From: Argopecten irradians
Taxonomy: Eukaryota; Mollusca; Bivalvia; Pectinida; Pectinidae
Assembly: GCF_041381155.1 (NCBI RefSeq)
Contig: NC_091135.1
Span: forward strand, 69,676,418 to 69,740,417
Length of the DNA: 64,000 nt
Direction of reading: 5' to 3'
The translations under genes and the position numbers were made by a program. Under the pieces are notes generated by a model. It did no database searches. It was not told the origin of the DNA and saw only the letters and a list, made by a program, of their open reading frames with translations. Shown piece after piece: positions 10,901-20,673 of this stretch. How positions within the stretch are numbered: the stretch's first letter is position 1; every line of letters starts with the position of its first letter.

Positions 10901-13900
10901 AAATGTTTGTGTTGGTTGCATTGACGAACTATATCTGATGATACTATTACGCTGTAAAAGTTAATAGTTTTGAGTATGTGTTTCCTCCCTTGATCTGTCA
11001 CTGGGAGTTGTGTCTTTTGTTTATCGACAACTGCGTTATATAAAGGGAAAAGTACAAAAACTTACAAAATATAATGATAATATAGATCTATATATGTACG
11101 AGCAACTTAAAGTGACAAATGAACTTATATTGCCGTGTAATGTACGGTAACCTTATGAAGACTTGCTAAAGTCCGATGTATTGCATGAAGTTTTCTTGAT
11201 GTCAGCGTTCTTATGAGTTCAAAAAAAATTTGAGTGTTATAAGTAACCAAATAATGTACCTTTTACTTGGCAAAAGTATATAGCCATGTTTTGTTATAAG
11301 TCCAAAGTCAGCAAACCAAAACTCACCATAAAATGTTATAATATCTCGCCAACCAGGTGCTGTTAGGCTTGGGCTTACAAAGACTTGCTATCTGGCCACG
11401 ATTTATTAGTCAAAAGTCGTCAAAGCAACCCATGTTAGTTTTCTAAAAAGGAAACCAAAACATATTCGGAAATGGTAATATTTCTAATATTATATTTTTC
11501 TGAAAATATTCTGAAATGTTAAGTGGATATCAAGATACGGATATGTTAGCTTATTTTTTTTTTGTCTTTGAAGAGACATTGATGAAGTTGATAATTTAGT
11601 AATAAATAAAGAATTATAAAAAATGATACTCAGATTCTGAACGGTTTCATTTGTGTTGAAATCATTATTTCAGAAATAATTTAAATATAAAATTTATTGC
11701 AGTTATTTCAGGAAAATAAGTTATTCAACTTATTGTTCTTGAAAATTTTAAAATATCCAAAAAAAAATACGGTATACCGTTAATATATTTTGTTAAATTC
11801 CAAAATTCAACACTGCACACTTAGCATGTACTAAATTCAATATTAAAATGAAAAACCAATTTCTTTATTCCTTTGTTTGAGTCTTTCATTCACAGCATCT
11901 ATGAGTGGCCTTTGAACTTTGATTATCTCCTGATATGGTTGTTGAAGGTGCTGGATACCCAGAGAACCCCGGTCCTTTCCCCTTGTATGTATTTTTGTTG
12001 TAGATGGGTACCCAGAGAACCCCAGTCATTTCCCCTTGTATGTATTTTTGTTGTAGGTGGGTACCCAGAGATCCCAGGTCCTTACCCTTGTATGTATTTT
12101 TGCTGTAGGTGGGTACCCAGAGATCCCAGGTCCTTACCCTTGTATGTATTTTTGTTGTAGATGGGTACCCAGAGAACCCAGGTCCTTTCCCCTTGTATGT
12201 ATTTTTGTTGTAGGTGGGTACCCAGAGAACCCAGGTCCTTTCCCCTTGTATGTATTTTTGTTGTAGGTGGGTACCCAGAGATCCCAGGTCCTTACCCTTG
12301 TATGTATTTTTGTTGTAGGTGGGTACCCAGAGATCCCAGGTCCTTACCCTTGTATGTATTTTTGTTGTAGATGGGTACCCAGAGAACCCAGGTCCTTTCC
12401 CCTTGTATGTATTTTTGTTGTAGATGGGTACCCAGAGAACCCAGGTCCTTTCCCCTTGTATTTATTTTTGTTGTAGATGGGTACCCAGAGAACCTGGGTC
12501 CTTTCCCCTTGTATGTATTTTTGTTGTAGGTGGGTACCCAGAGATCCCAGGTCCTTACACCTTGTGTGTACTTTTGTTGTAGGTGGGTACCCAGAGATAC
12601 CAGGTCCTTATCCTTTTGCCCCTGGAGGACTTTCTCGACATGATTGTGCTACCTTCCCTGGTTTTGACCACGCTCTGTGTTTTGGATTCCGCACTGATAA
12701 CAGTGGACCACCCATGGATATCGCTGTAAGTCACACAAAAAAAAAAGATAATGATTCTAACAGAATTTAATTAATATATTAAAATGGACAGCTGGCAATT
12801 GTCATAAATAGATTACTTTTCAGATTATTTATAGAATAGTTAACTTAAAAGTGTCAAAGTCCCACTTTTGCTGTAAGGGCATATTTATAAGTTACTGGCT
12901 CAAATTGACAGACTATACCAGTTGGTATTTTCTTTTGTTTCTGCAAAAATGTTATCCATCCTCAAAAATCATCTTGACTACACAATGTCTGTTGTTTTTT
13001 TCAACACATTTTTTTTTTCATCTTCAGGAAGTTTTAAGATTGTATGAGATTGCAAGATCACAGTTTCCTGGAGCGGATGTGCAAGCATCAACATTTGAAG
13101 ACTTTGTTGCAAGTTTAGAACCAATCAAATCCAAGCTGCCAGTGGTAACTAAGGAGCTGGGAGACACCTGGATACAAGGATCAGCGTCCGATCCTAGGAA
13201 AGTCGCTGAGATGAGAGCCTTGATGAGAGTCAGAGCTGCATGTCTGGAAAATACTGGTAAGGCAGTGATAAATCTTAGTGAAATAGAAAATCACCGGAAC
13301 TGCATATTATATCGTGTTAATATAGATGAACTAGAAAATCCTTACTACAAATAAATCAGCTAGCAATAGTCTCCCTCCCCTATCTAGATATAAATCAGTA
13401 TTTTAGTGGGAAATATATGTAGCTAGGATGGAAAGATTTGACTAACCTATTCTTTCTCCGGGGATAGACATCGGCTATAGACATCGCTAACCTATTCTTT
13501 CTCCGGGGGTAGACATCGGCAAGCAAATTATTTCCTTAAGGAAACTGTCAGAATGGGACAGAAATGTATAAAGAAGTGCAATTTGATTCTCTCCTCTAAT
13601 GATCTTATATGTGTATCTTTTGCAGGCTGTTCCTTGTCAGATGACCGACTGTACAACTCGAGCCGTTTCCTGCTGAAGCTCGGTGAGCACACCTGGGGAT
13701 TGGACAGTGTGTTTGACCGTATACACTGGACAAATGAACAGTTCTATAAAATGCTGGATAATGGCAGTAAGTATACTAATATATATTCAAAATTATATGA
13801 CATAAAAATCCATTATTTAAGTATTTGTGATAATAAAATCAGATTTTTTTTTTAAATGAAATTGTTCAAGTATTAATACATATTGAAGAGTTCAAATAAT

Positions 13901-16900
13901 TTCATTTTCGTTCCAGTTTCCACAAGTCAAATATAAAAAACCACTTTAATACCCAGTAACTATAAGAGACCTAGGAAATTGAGCTGGTAAGCAGCTGACA
14001 TTTTAACAATTCAGGATAGTCAAGTATCCTGTAATGGATGTTGTTTGATTTAGCCCAGAACTTTGTGAATGGAGTGTTGTCCTGGCAGGAACAGAGAGCC
14101 TTCTCCTACATCGGAGTAGAGGCCCTGGGAAATCAGCCCCTCGCCAAAAACATGATGGCCGAACTCTCTCAGATTCCTGCAACCAGACCAGATATGAAAG
14201 GTAAGTTATGTTAATATAGCTCCTAAACATGGCAGATCTGAATATAACTCCTTAACAACAGCCACAAACACAAGTCCTAAACATCAGTCCTAAATATAAC
14301 TCCTAAACATCAGTCCTAAATATAACTCCTAAACATGGCAGTCCTAAATATAACTTCTTAACAACAGCCACAGACACAAGTCCTAAACATCAGTCCTAAA
14401 TATAACTCCTAAACATGGCAGTCCTAAATATAACTCCTAAACATGGCAGTCCTGAATATAACTCCTAAACATCAGTCCTAAATATAACTCCTAAACATGG
14501 CAGTCCTAAATATAACTTCTTAACAACAGCCACAAACACAAGTCCTAAACATCAGTCCTAAATATAAGTACTAAACATAATATATTTATTAATTCCAGTA
14601 TGAAGCTTCAATATGCTTCTGGAGGTTTGATGGCAGATATAAAGTAAAGGGAGGTAACCCCTCAAGTAAAGTGATTAAAATATTTGATTAATCTTCAATC
14701 TACTGTTTATGTTGTAGACTACGATGTGGTCAGTTCCATGCTGGACATACAGAGTTGTAACAATGGATTCCAGTTCCAGTTTGACAGAGAGGGATCCTTG
14801 ACAAGACTTGTACTACCAGGCAATACTGAAGAGGTAATATTGTGATTATATACTGTTTAAGTAGGTCCTTTTCATTCTGTGTTTGCAACATTATTTTCTC
14901 CATTCATCTGATATCATTTCATATACCAGAATAAGGCATGCTTTTTAATAAATATGTCTTTTGAACATAAGTATGTTGCTATTCATTGCATTGTGGCAGG
15001 GACAAATAGACTGTAACATTGCATGGTATTTTATTGAACTAAACCTATTTCAGTGTGTATTCTTGATCTGTGCCTCTAAAAAGCATACTTGAAATAAATA
15101 TTTACAAAGATAGTTTTATTTTGCCTTGGGTTCCCTAGACTTGGGCCACACCTACAAATCCACTGGGCAAGTTTATCTACCAGACTCTCAATCAATCAGA
15201 CTTCGACTACTTCAATCTGAATTATCCCTATGGCAAGAAGTTTGACCTTGGCATTGGCAAGTTCAATATCTCCAAAAATGCTAATGCCTCTAGTCAGCTA
15301 TGGGAAGTGAGGCTTGTACAGTTATACAAATCAAAGCGTAAGTAAGAAACTCATTATAGCTTAACTGACATATGTATTTACTCCTTTATGGAAAAGACAC
15401 ATAGGTATTTTTACTTCATTTACAAATATTGAATTAAACATAGATTACAAGTGTGTTTAGCCTTTTGTATTTCTCACCTGTACAGATAAAACGTGTGAGT
15501 ACATGTTACACATGGAGATGTCGGACGCTATCACCCTACAGCAATATGGAGCTCCAGCTATAATATTCCTGAAGTATGATGCTGATATTCCCAAGGCTGC
15601 CACTCCAGGTAATTCTCAGACACTTCGATAATATTCCTAAAGTATGATGCTGATACCTCCAAGGATGTCGATACAGGTAATTCTCAGGCAGTTTGATAAA
15701 TTTACTGAAGTATGATGCTGAGATATCCAAGACTACCGTTACAGGTAATTCTCAGACACTTTGATAATATTCCCAAGTATGATGCTGATATCTCCATGAC
15801 TGCTGCTCCAGGTAATTCTCAGACACTTTGATAATATCCCTAAAGTATGATGCTGATATCTCCAAGACTGCTGCTCCAGGTAATTCTCAGACGCTTTGAT
15901 AATATTCCTAAAGTATGATGCTGATATCTCCAAGACTGCCGATACAGGTAATTCTCAGGCACTTTGATAATATCCCTAAAGTATGACTGCTGATATCTCC
16001 ATGACTGCTGCTCCAGGTAATTCTCAGACGCTTTGATAATATTCCTAAAGTATGATGCTGATATCTCCAAGACTGCCAATACAGGTAATTCTCAGGCACT
16101 TTGATAAAATTCCTAAAGTATGATGCTGATATCTCCAAGACTGCCGATACAGGTAATTCTCAGGCACTTTGATAATATCCCTAAAGTATGACTGCTGATA
16201 TCTCCATGACTGCTGCTCCAGGTAATTCTCAGACGCTTTGATAATATTCCTAAAGTATGATGCTGATATCTCCATGACTGCTGATACAGGTAATTCTCAG
16301 GCACTTTGATAATATCCCTAAAGTATGACTGCTGATATCTCCAAGACTGCCGATACAGGTAATTCTCAGGCACTTTGATAATATCCCTAAAGTATGACTG
16401 CTGATATCTCCAAGACTGCCGATACAGGTAATTCTCAGGCACTTTGATAATATCCCTAAAGTATGATGCTGATATCTCCAAGACTGCCGATACAGGTAAT
16501 TCTCAGGCACTTTGATAATATCCCTAAAGTATGACTGCTGATATCTCCATGACTGCTGCTCCAGGTAATTCTCAGACGCTTTGATAATATTCCTAAAGTA
16601 TGATGCTGATATCTCCAAGACTGCCGATACAGGTAATTCTCAGGCACTTTGATAATATCCCTAAAGTATGATGCTGATATCTCCAAGACTGCCGATACAG
16701 GTAATTCTCAGGCACTTTGATAATATCCCTAAAGTATGACTGCTGCTCCAGGTAATACCAAATATCAGGTGACCGTTAAGGCCCATTGGCCTCTTGTTGA
16801 GATTTTGTGCTGCATGTCATTTTTTGAAATAAAAAAATGTTTTAATCATCAAATTAATAAGTTTTGGTGGTTTGGAAAATTTGGAATACTTCAAGAAAAT

Positions 16901-18361
16901 CTTTCTACAAAGGCCAGTGTATCACAAATCTGCCAAATTGATGCAGAACTCACAACCATGTTGTGTTAGTACATGTATCTGTTCACTTGCCAATCACATA
17001 TGGCATTGTTACTAGCCACAATACCTCTCAACTAGAGAAAACTTCTCTTTAGGTCGTTCAGTTGAGCATCAGACTAGTAATCCAGAGGTCCTGAGTTTGA
17101 TCCTTGGAAGAGGGCATGATTTCATTTTATATTCACATGGAGCTAAATAATGATAATGTTTCCATTTATCTTATAGCGGTTAATGTAGAACTCCAATGGT
17201 TTAAGAAGCCGCCCACCCGTATGCCTGAAGCTTACTATTTATCGTTTGAGCCGTCACCAAGACAGGGCCACCAATGGCGACTACACAAGTTAGGACAGCT
17301 GATTGATCCACTGAACGTTATACAGAATGGCAGTCAGCGACTTCATGGTGAGGATTCACAATGCTGCCACAAGTCATAATATAAAAATAGCCTGAAATAA
17401 GATTGTTGATAAATTATCACTTGACTTTGGTACTTTACATGCTTAAAGGCCCATTACCTTTCCGGATCAAAATTAAAAGTTTCTTAAAGAGAATACATAT
17501 CGATAGCCTAAGATGAGGTAACAACACCAAACATATGCAAGATTTCCTGCGTAATATAAAATAACTGTGGAGATTTAATTCGCTGTTTTGCCGTCTGGGG
17601 CAGTGAAAGTCAATACTGCGCGGTATTTAGGATGACGGTGCGAAACATAAGATGACCCACGTTATGGAAATTACCATTTTATTTATTTTAATCAAATTTT
17701 TCAGAAGATGATGATGAGTGTAATATAACAGTAATTTAATAACTTTTGCGACTCTACAAAATTATCGATCTTGTTTTACATTCCCAATTTAAAAATTAAA
17801 AAGCTGTCTTGGAAAGGCAGTGGGCCTTTTAACATTTACTGTAATTTGAACAAAAATATCATGAGTACTGCATTAAAATGTGGTATCTTGCATAAATAGT
17901 TGACTGAGCTAAAATTTTAACATTTAATTGTTAAATTTACGTTTGATGTGCAGTAATACATTGTAATCATAGTAATATTTGATATCATTCCATCTATTAT
18001 AAGAAGTGTTTGTGGATGATTTACCTTACCTTACAGTTTCTCTTTTGGGATAGTAATAAGACGTTGTTGTCTCATTACTGTTTGTTGTGTATTTTTAGTG
18101 GTGAATAACGGCGTTTTCTATCTGGATGATCGATCCTCTGGTATGGAGATACTGTCACGTGACGTAGGGCTGGTGAACGTCCTGACATCAGACGATTATG
18201 TAAGCACACTACCTTTACCGCTGTCACCAATTACTGATGTCACCGGGATGGCATTCAATCTCTATAACAATATCTGGGACGTCAACTATATATTCTGGTA
18301 CCCATATCAAATGTCTGATACCGACTCCAAATTTAGATTTACTCTTAACTTTCCTCGGTGA
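4699..18361 (+). CDS. GH38-like DUF5054-family protein, C-terminal 627 residues in 11 exons
   Basis: Eleven exons join in frame with GT-AG introns: 4699-4900, 10196-10345, 12583-12725, 13028-13256, 13626-13766, 14054-14200, 14718-14833, 15139-15337, 15486-15608, 17177-17347, 18099-18361 (stop TGA at the end). The protein reads through WHAGPMNM, FGLQLSSDLDKRF, DVPGMSQALIPLFEEMGV, PPIFRWMF, DNSGPPM, EVLRLYEIARSQFPGADVQA, VVTKELGDTWIQGSASDP and GEHTWGLD, blocks I associate with the DUF5054 family, a set of proteins resembling glycoside hydrolase family 38 (alpha-mannosidase type). The later half (DIQSCNNGFQFQFD, WEVRLVQLYKSK, FWYPYQMSDTD) would be the beta-rich C-terminal part. Family members start with a KTHLDxGFTD-like segment; that part is not in the window, so one or more upstream exons are missing from view. 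Substrate and activity are unknown. Large minisatellites sit on four of its splice junctions. Confidence 0.85.
4879..7637 (+). repeat. donor-junction minisatellite, 34-bp unit, about 80 copies
   Basis: The unit is CTTAGTCAGAGGGACGTCCC then AGGTAGGTGTCAGT. The first copy is the real exon end plus its donor: exon bases 4879-4900 (CTTAGCCAGAGGGATGTCCC then AG) and the intron start GTAGGTGTCAGT. The same exon-intron junction is then repeated through the intron, nearly always keeping CAG|GTAGGT. Variants include GACATCCCAG and CCACATAG. Units are 34 bp, not a multiple of three, so use of a decoy donor would shift the frame. Degenerate copies lie near 5300-5460 and at the right end. Confidence 0.93.
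7653..10195 (+). repeat. acceptor-junction minisatellite, 53-bp unit, about 42 copies
   Basis: The unit reads GTATGAGCCAGGCCCTAATA, CCTCTGTTTGATTTGTTCAC, TATTTACCCCCAG. The final copy runs straight into the real exon at 10196, whose first bases GTATGAGCCAGGCCCTAATA are the same. Each unit therefore carries a pyrimidine-rich tract, an AG and the start of the next exon (which itself begins GT). Most junctions read CCCCCAG|GTATGA; a few read CAG|GAATGA or similar. It is interrupted by a MITE at 8566-8880. Confidence 0.93.
8566..8880. mobile_element. MITE inserted in the acceptor array
   Basis: A 315-bp element with inverted ends of about 64 bp: ATCCTCGATATTCCAGGGCT on the left against the reverse complement of GGAAGCCCTAGAGTATCGAG on the right, with ATCTCTACACCCCTGGA shared further in. 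It is flanked by GCCCTAATAC on both sides (8556-8565 and 8881-8890), which may be a 9-10 bp target duplication or simply the repeated array unit. No coding capacity. Confidence 0.85.
10196..10345 (+). CDS. DUF5054-type gene, second visible exon
   Basis: Starts GTATGAGCC after CCCCCAG and ends GGCACCCAG|GTAAGT, phase 1 at both ends. Encodes MSQALIPLFEEMGVEAVSVG and PPAVPPIFRWMFKNSSVIGL. The split codon G|GT gives the glycine of DVPGMSQ across the 5.3-kb intron. Confidence 0.9.
10346..11946. other. intron without recognised features
   Basis: AT-rich intron sequence. Only a short palindrome (GCTCGGCGAGC near 10497) stands out. No repeat family, ORF or RNA gene could be supported. Confidence 0.6.
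11947..12582 (+). repeat. acceptor-junction minisatellite, 52-53-bp unit, 12 copies
   Basis: The unit reads GTGGGTACCCAGAGATCCCA, GGTCCTTACCCTTGTATGTA, TTTTTGTTGTAG. The last copy ends at the true acceptor of the next exon (12583), which begins GTGGGTACCCAGAGATACCA. Of 12 unit borders, about seven read TGTAG|GTGGG and five read TGTAG|ATGGG. Open frames across it (PEIPGPYPCMYF-like) echo the exon's own GGYPEIPGPYPF and are not separate genes. Confidence 0.93.
12583..12725 (+). CDS. DUF5054-type gene, third visible exon
   Basis: Starts phase 1 (G|GT gives glycine), ends phase 0 at GATATCGCT|GTAAGT. Encodes GGYPEIPGPYPFAPGGLSRH and LCFGFRTDNSGPPMDIA. Confidence 0.88.
13028..13256 (+). CDS. DUF5054-type gene, fourth visible exon
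   Basis: Acceptor TTCATCTTCAG, donor ATACTG|GTAAGG. Encodes EVLRLYEIARSQFPGADVQA, LEPIKSKLPVVTKELGDTWI and MRALMRVRAACLENTG, among the most family-like blocks. Starts phase 0, ends phase 1. Confidence 0.9.
13626..13766 (+). CDS. DUF5054-type gene, fifth visible exon
   Basis: Acceptor TCTTTTGCAG, donor ATGGCA|GTAAGT. Encodes SDDRLYNSSRFLLKLGEHTW and GLDSVFDRIHWTNEQFYKML. Phase 1 at both ends. Confidence 0.88.
14054..14200 (+). CDS. DUF5054-type gene, sixth visible exon
   Basis: Acceptor TTTGATTTAG, donor ATGAAAG|GTAAGT. Encodes QNFVNGVLSWQEQRAFSYIG and NMMAELSQIPATRPDMK. Phase 1 at both ends. Confidence 0.87.
14225..14575. repeat. irregular intronic minisatellite, about 24-26 bp unit
   Basis: Repeats of TCCTAAATATAACTCCTAAA and CATCAG or CATGGCAG, with interspersed longer blocks starting CTTAACAACAGCCACAAACA. 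It begins about 25 bases after the donor of the preceding exon but does not itself contain the exon-intron junction. Confidence 0.85.
14718..14833 (+). CDS. DUF5054-type gene, seventh visible exon
   Basis: Acceptor TTTATGTTGTAG, donor GAAGAG|GTAATA. Encodes YDVVSSMLDIQSCNNGFQFQ and SLTRLVLPGNTEE. Ends phase 0. Confidence 0.87.
15139..15337 (+). CDS. DUF5054-type gene, eighth visible exon
   Basis: Acceptor GGTTCCCTAG, donor TCAAAGC|GTAAGT. Encodes TWATPTNPLGKFIYQTLNQS and KKFDLGIGKFNISKNANASS. Starts phase 0 and ends phase 1. Confidence 0.87.
15486..15608 (+). CDS. DUF5054-type gene, ninth visible exon
   Basis: Acceptor ACCTGTACAG, donor ACTCCAG|GTAATT. Encodes KTCEYMLHMEMSDAITLQQY and IIFLKYDADIPKAATP. 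Its last 49 bases seed the array that follows. Phase 1 at both ends. Confidence 0.87.
15560..16751 (+). repeat. donor-junction minisatellite, 68-bp unit, about 17 copies
   Basis: The unit is about 49 bases of the preceding exon's 3' end (TTCCTAAAGTATGATGCTGA, TATCTCCAAGACTGCCGATA, CAG) plus the first 19 of the intron (GTAATTCTCAGACACTTTG). The first copy is the real coding junction at 15608/15609; the rest lie in the intron with CAG|GTAATT kept in essentially every copy. Two length variants (one with an extra C in AGTATGACTGC) alternate in a higher-order pattern. Minus-strand open frames here are by-products. Confidence 0.94.
16783..17130 (+). repeat. tRNA-derived SINE piece in intron
   Basis: 17051-17110 resembles a tRNA gene body: GTCGTTCAGTTGAGCATCAG (A-box region), an ACTAGTAATCC anticodon-like stretch, and GAGTTTGATCCTTGG (B-box region). 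It does not fold as a clean tRNA and is followed by AT-rich sequence, so a decayed SINE head is more likely than a functional tRNA. 16783-16802 (GGCCCATTGGCCTCTTGTTG) may be part of the same or another element. Confidence 0.55.
17177..17347 (+). CDS. DUF5054-type gene, tenth visible exon
   Basis: Acceptor TTATCTTATAG, donor CTTCATG|GTGAGG. Encodes VNVELQWFKKPPTRMPEAYY and GHQWRLHKLGQLIDPLNVIQ. Phase 1 at both ends. Confidence 0.88.
17443..17832. mobile_element. TTAA-flanked MITE in intron
   Basis: TTAA then AGGCCCATTACCTTTCC at the left is matched in inverse at the right by GGAAAGGCAGTGGGCCTT then TTAA. About 390 bp, no coding capacity. The TTAA flanks suggest piggyBac-type mobilisation. Confidence 0.7.
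18099..18361 (+). CDS. DUF5054-type gene, last exon
   Basis: Acceptor GTATTTTTAG; ends at TGA (18359-18361). Encodes VNNGVFYLDDRSSGMEILSR, ITDVTGMAFNLYNNIWDVNY and SDTDSKFRFTLNFPR. The in-frame stop after a full exon and the match of the join to the preceding G (valine) support it as the terminal coding exon. Confidence 0.88.
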
Positions 18362-19864
18362 TGATATCTGTGATCACTCTACGTGAGTATGGGAGTGCTA
18401 TTATTGATGTCTTTAAGTCGAGATAGGTGATAATGTTAACCATCTGAACTTGTAATGTAATATGTTTTCTGTACATGTATCTTGCCAAATTTGGAACTGC
18501 CAAAACACAACCTATAACATAATCACATATACATAGTGATGTGTCTTAATCCTAGATTTATCACTGTAATCATAAAAAAATGAGTTATTTGGGAACAAGT
18601 TTTGTTTCTCACCGTGTTAGGAATTTATTACATCGTTGAGTATAATGCATAATTGTACTTTTGGAGCTTCCTACCCCTCACAAAAGATCCCCACCCCATA
18701 TAACATTTTTGATCCCGAAACTTCATGTAAAAATGCCATACCCTTAATTTCTTGTTCAAGTACTTTATGTTATTTGAGGTAATTTCTCACCTTTCGAATC
18801 GTATAGCTTCGCTTGGCTTCAAAAGATATCAAGAATCATGATGAAAAAATGTTCCTTTGAAATATCGATGCTGCATATTTAAAACATGCCTTTGGAAATG
18901 TAACGATCCCCATCTCATATCATATACCGAGAAGTTGAATGACTGAGCTGCATGTTTGAAATGTGTTAGAAAACCATTATATTCCTTGTATAATCATACT
19001 ATGGTTAGCAAATCATGTTAGTAGTACAGGCCCTCTGGACCTCTTCTATCTCTTTTAGAGAGATTAAAGTATGTACAAGTGTTGGGAATGACAGTATGAA
19101 GTTTTGAAAATGTTACAAGTGTGTATGTCAATAAGCTACCATTATTGTCAGGGTAGAATTAGTAATTACAGATTTGTGAACTAGAACTAATGAACGAGAA
19201 TGCTGTTCTGGAAGTGATGAGATGTTAAGATAAATATTATTCTATTTTTAGTACTAACATGTTATTACTAGCTAAGGATAAAGTTTTGATGGTATCATTG
19301 AATATAAAGAACTATCACATAGTTCCGAGTGTGGTACTGGTTGCTCTAATGCAGTACACTTGTGTTGTCCGAGGATGTATTTCATTGCTAACCCCCTTAC
19401 TCGTCAAATTTTCGTCAAGATCTGAACAAAGGAATTTGTATGTGTATTAGCTTATTCCTAAATTGATAAGTTGATTTGATCTGAATATCGTTTTACAAAG
19501 TTACAATCGTAGATAACTTATTATATAGATGTACACTATATAATTCTGATAATGTTATGTCAGTGTCCATTATTTATACCATCTAACAATAAACACTTAT
19601 ACCCTTATGTTCATGATGGAGATATTGAAATTATATCACTAAACTATAAATAATGCATTCAATATGATGGTTGTATTACGTTCCTATTATATCTGGATTT
19701 ATAAGTTTAAATTCGTTACAATATCATGACTAGTAACGTACTATTTGGATGTTATGTATATTTAGGATCCGTACAGTCATTTAATTGACTTGATTTATCG
19801 ACAACTTGCGTTTTGTTATCCTACTTTAGGATGCTTTAGAAAACGCTATTTATGTAGGTACATG
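18362..19864 (+). other. 3' flank of the DUF5054-type gene, probably UTR in part
   Basis: No further coding exon seen. A canonical AATAAA lies at 19588-19593, a possible poly(A) signal but 1.2 kb past the stop; ATTAAA near 19064 is an alternative. Otherwise nothing recognised. Confidence 0.4.
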
Positions 19865-20673
19865 TGTCGCGGTGTTTAAATTCACCATATATATAATATG
19901 TATTATATATGGTGTTTTAACTACATGCGCTGTGTATTGTCTGAATTTACATGTCCCTGTGTCTGTCTGAATTTACATGTCCCTGTGTCATGTAATGTCC
20001 TGTACATGTAAATCTGTGTGTGTAAGTTGTTATGATGACGTATGAGAGGCGAGTGAATGGATTGGTTGAGTGTGTCACATTGACCCTGCATGACCCTGTC
20101 CTTGCACGTGCACGCCCACCCTTGAGGAAGCGTGTCCGCACATTACGTGGAAATAGGCACTGGACTGTACATGTGTGCTTTACGGCCACATTACTAAAAG
20201 GTATGTTTATTTAATGAATAATTAGAAATAAAGTAATTAACTTATTCTTCACTGTGCAATATAATTAATATACTTTATATAATTAAAACTTCTTTAAATA
20301 ACTTGTCCATAAAGCTTTATATTATGTATAAAAAAAGGACCGCACGTGGTCGGTGAGGTTAGGGCAATGCATAGAGTCAAGTGACTGTAAATTAAATGTT
20401 ATTTGTAAATATATGTAACTCGGAAATTAAAATACAATTTAATATTATAATATATTAAATAGATACCTGTTTATATTTTATACCTTACAGTATAAATATA
20501 GAAGATATAGTAGTCTGTTCATTTATGTGTCCCTATATATTGTCAGGTATTGTTCTTTTTATTTCAGGGTTATCTGTCTCCGTTTTTGTGTAAATAAACT
20601 TTCAACTGTTTATAGCTGTTGGATTATATTTATATATTCGTGAACCAACCCACATACTATCACTCTCGTGACA
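19865..20673 (+). repeat. left LTR of Ty3/gypsy element
   Basis: 809 bp, TGTCGC...GTGACA. Contains a strong palindrome near 19887-19916 (ACCATATATATAATATG and its inverse), and an A-rich region with AATAAA near 20593 that would serve as polyadenylation signal. Confidence 0.95.

Noticed and set aside
11873-12580. Series of short frames with VPRDPRSLPLYVFLL-like ends
   Set aside because: The acceptor-junction array read in its three frames; only the final unit joins a supported exon.
15536-16686. Minus-strand frames with ISASYFRNIIK-type repeats
   Set aside because: Antisense reading of the donor-junction minisatellite.
17051-17110. Functional tRNA gene
   Set aside because: A- and B-box-like parts are present, but the arms do not pair cleanly and there is no terminator context; a SINE head fits better.
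20032-20214. Small paired frames on both strands, repeated at 23814-23996
   Set aside because: They lie within the LTRs of the Ty3/gypsy element and are chance frames.
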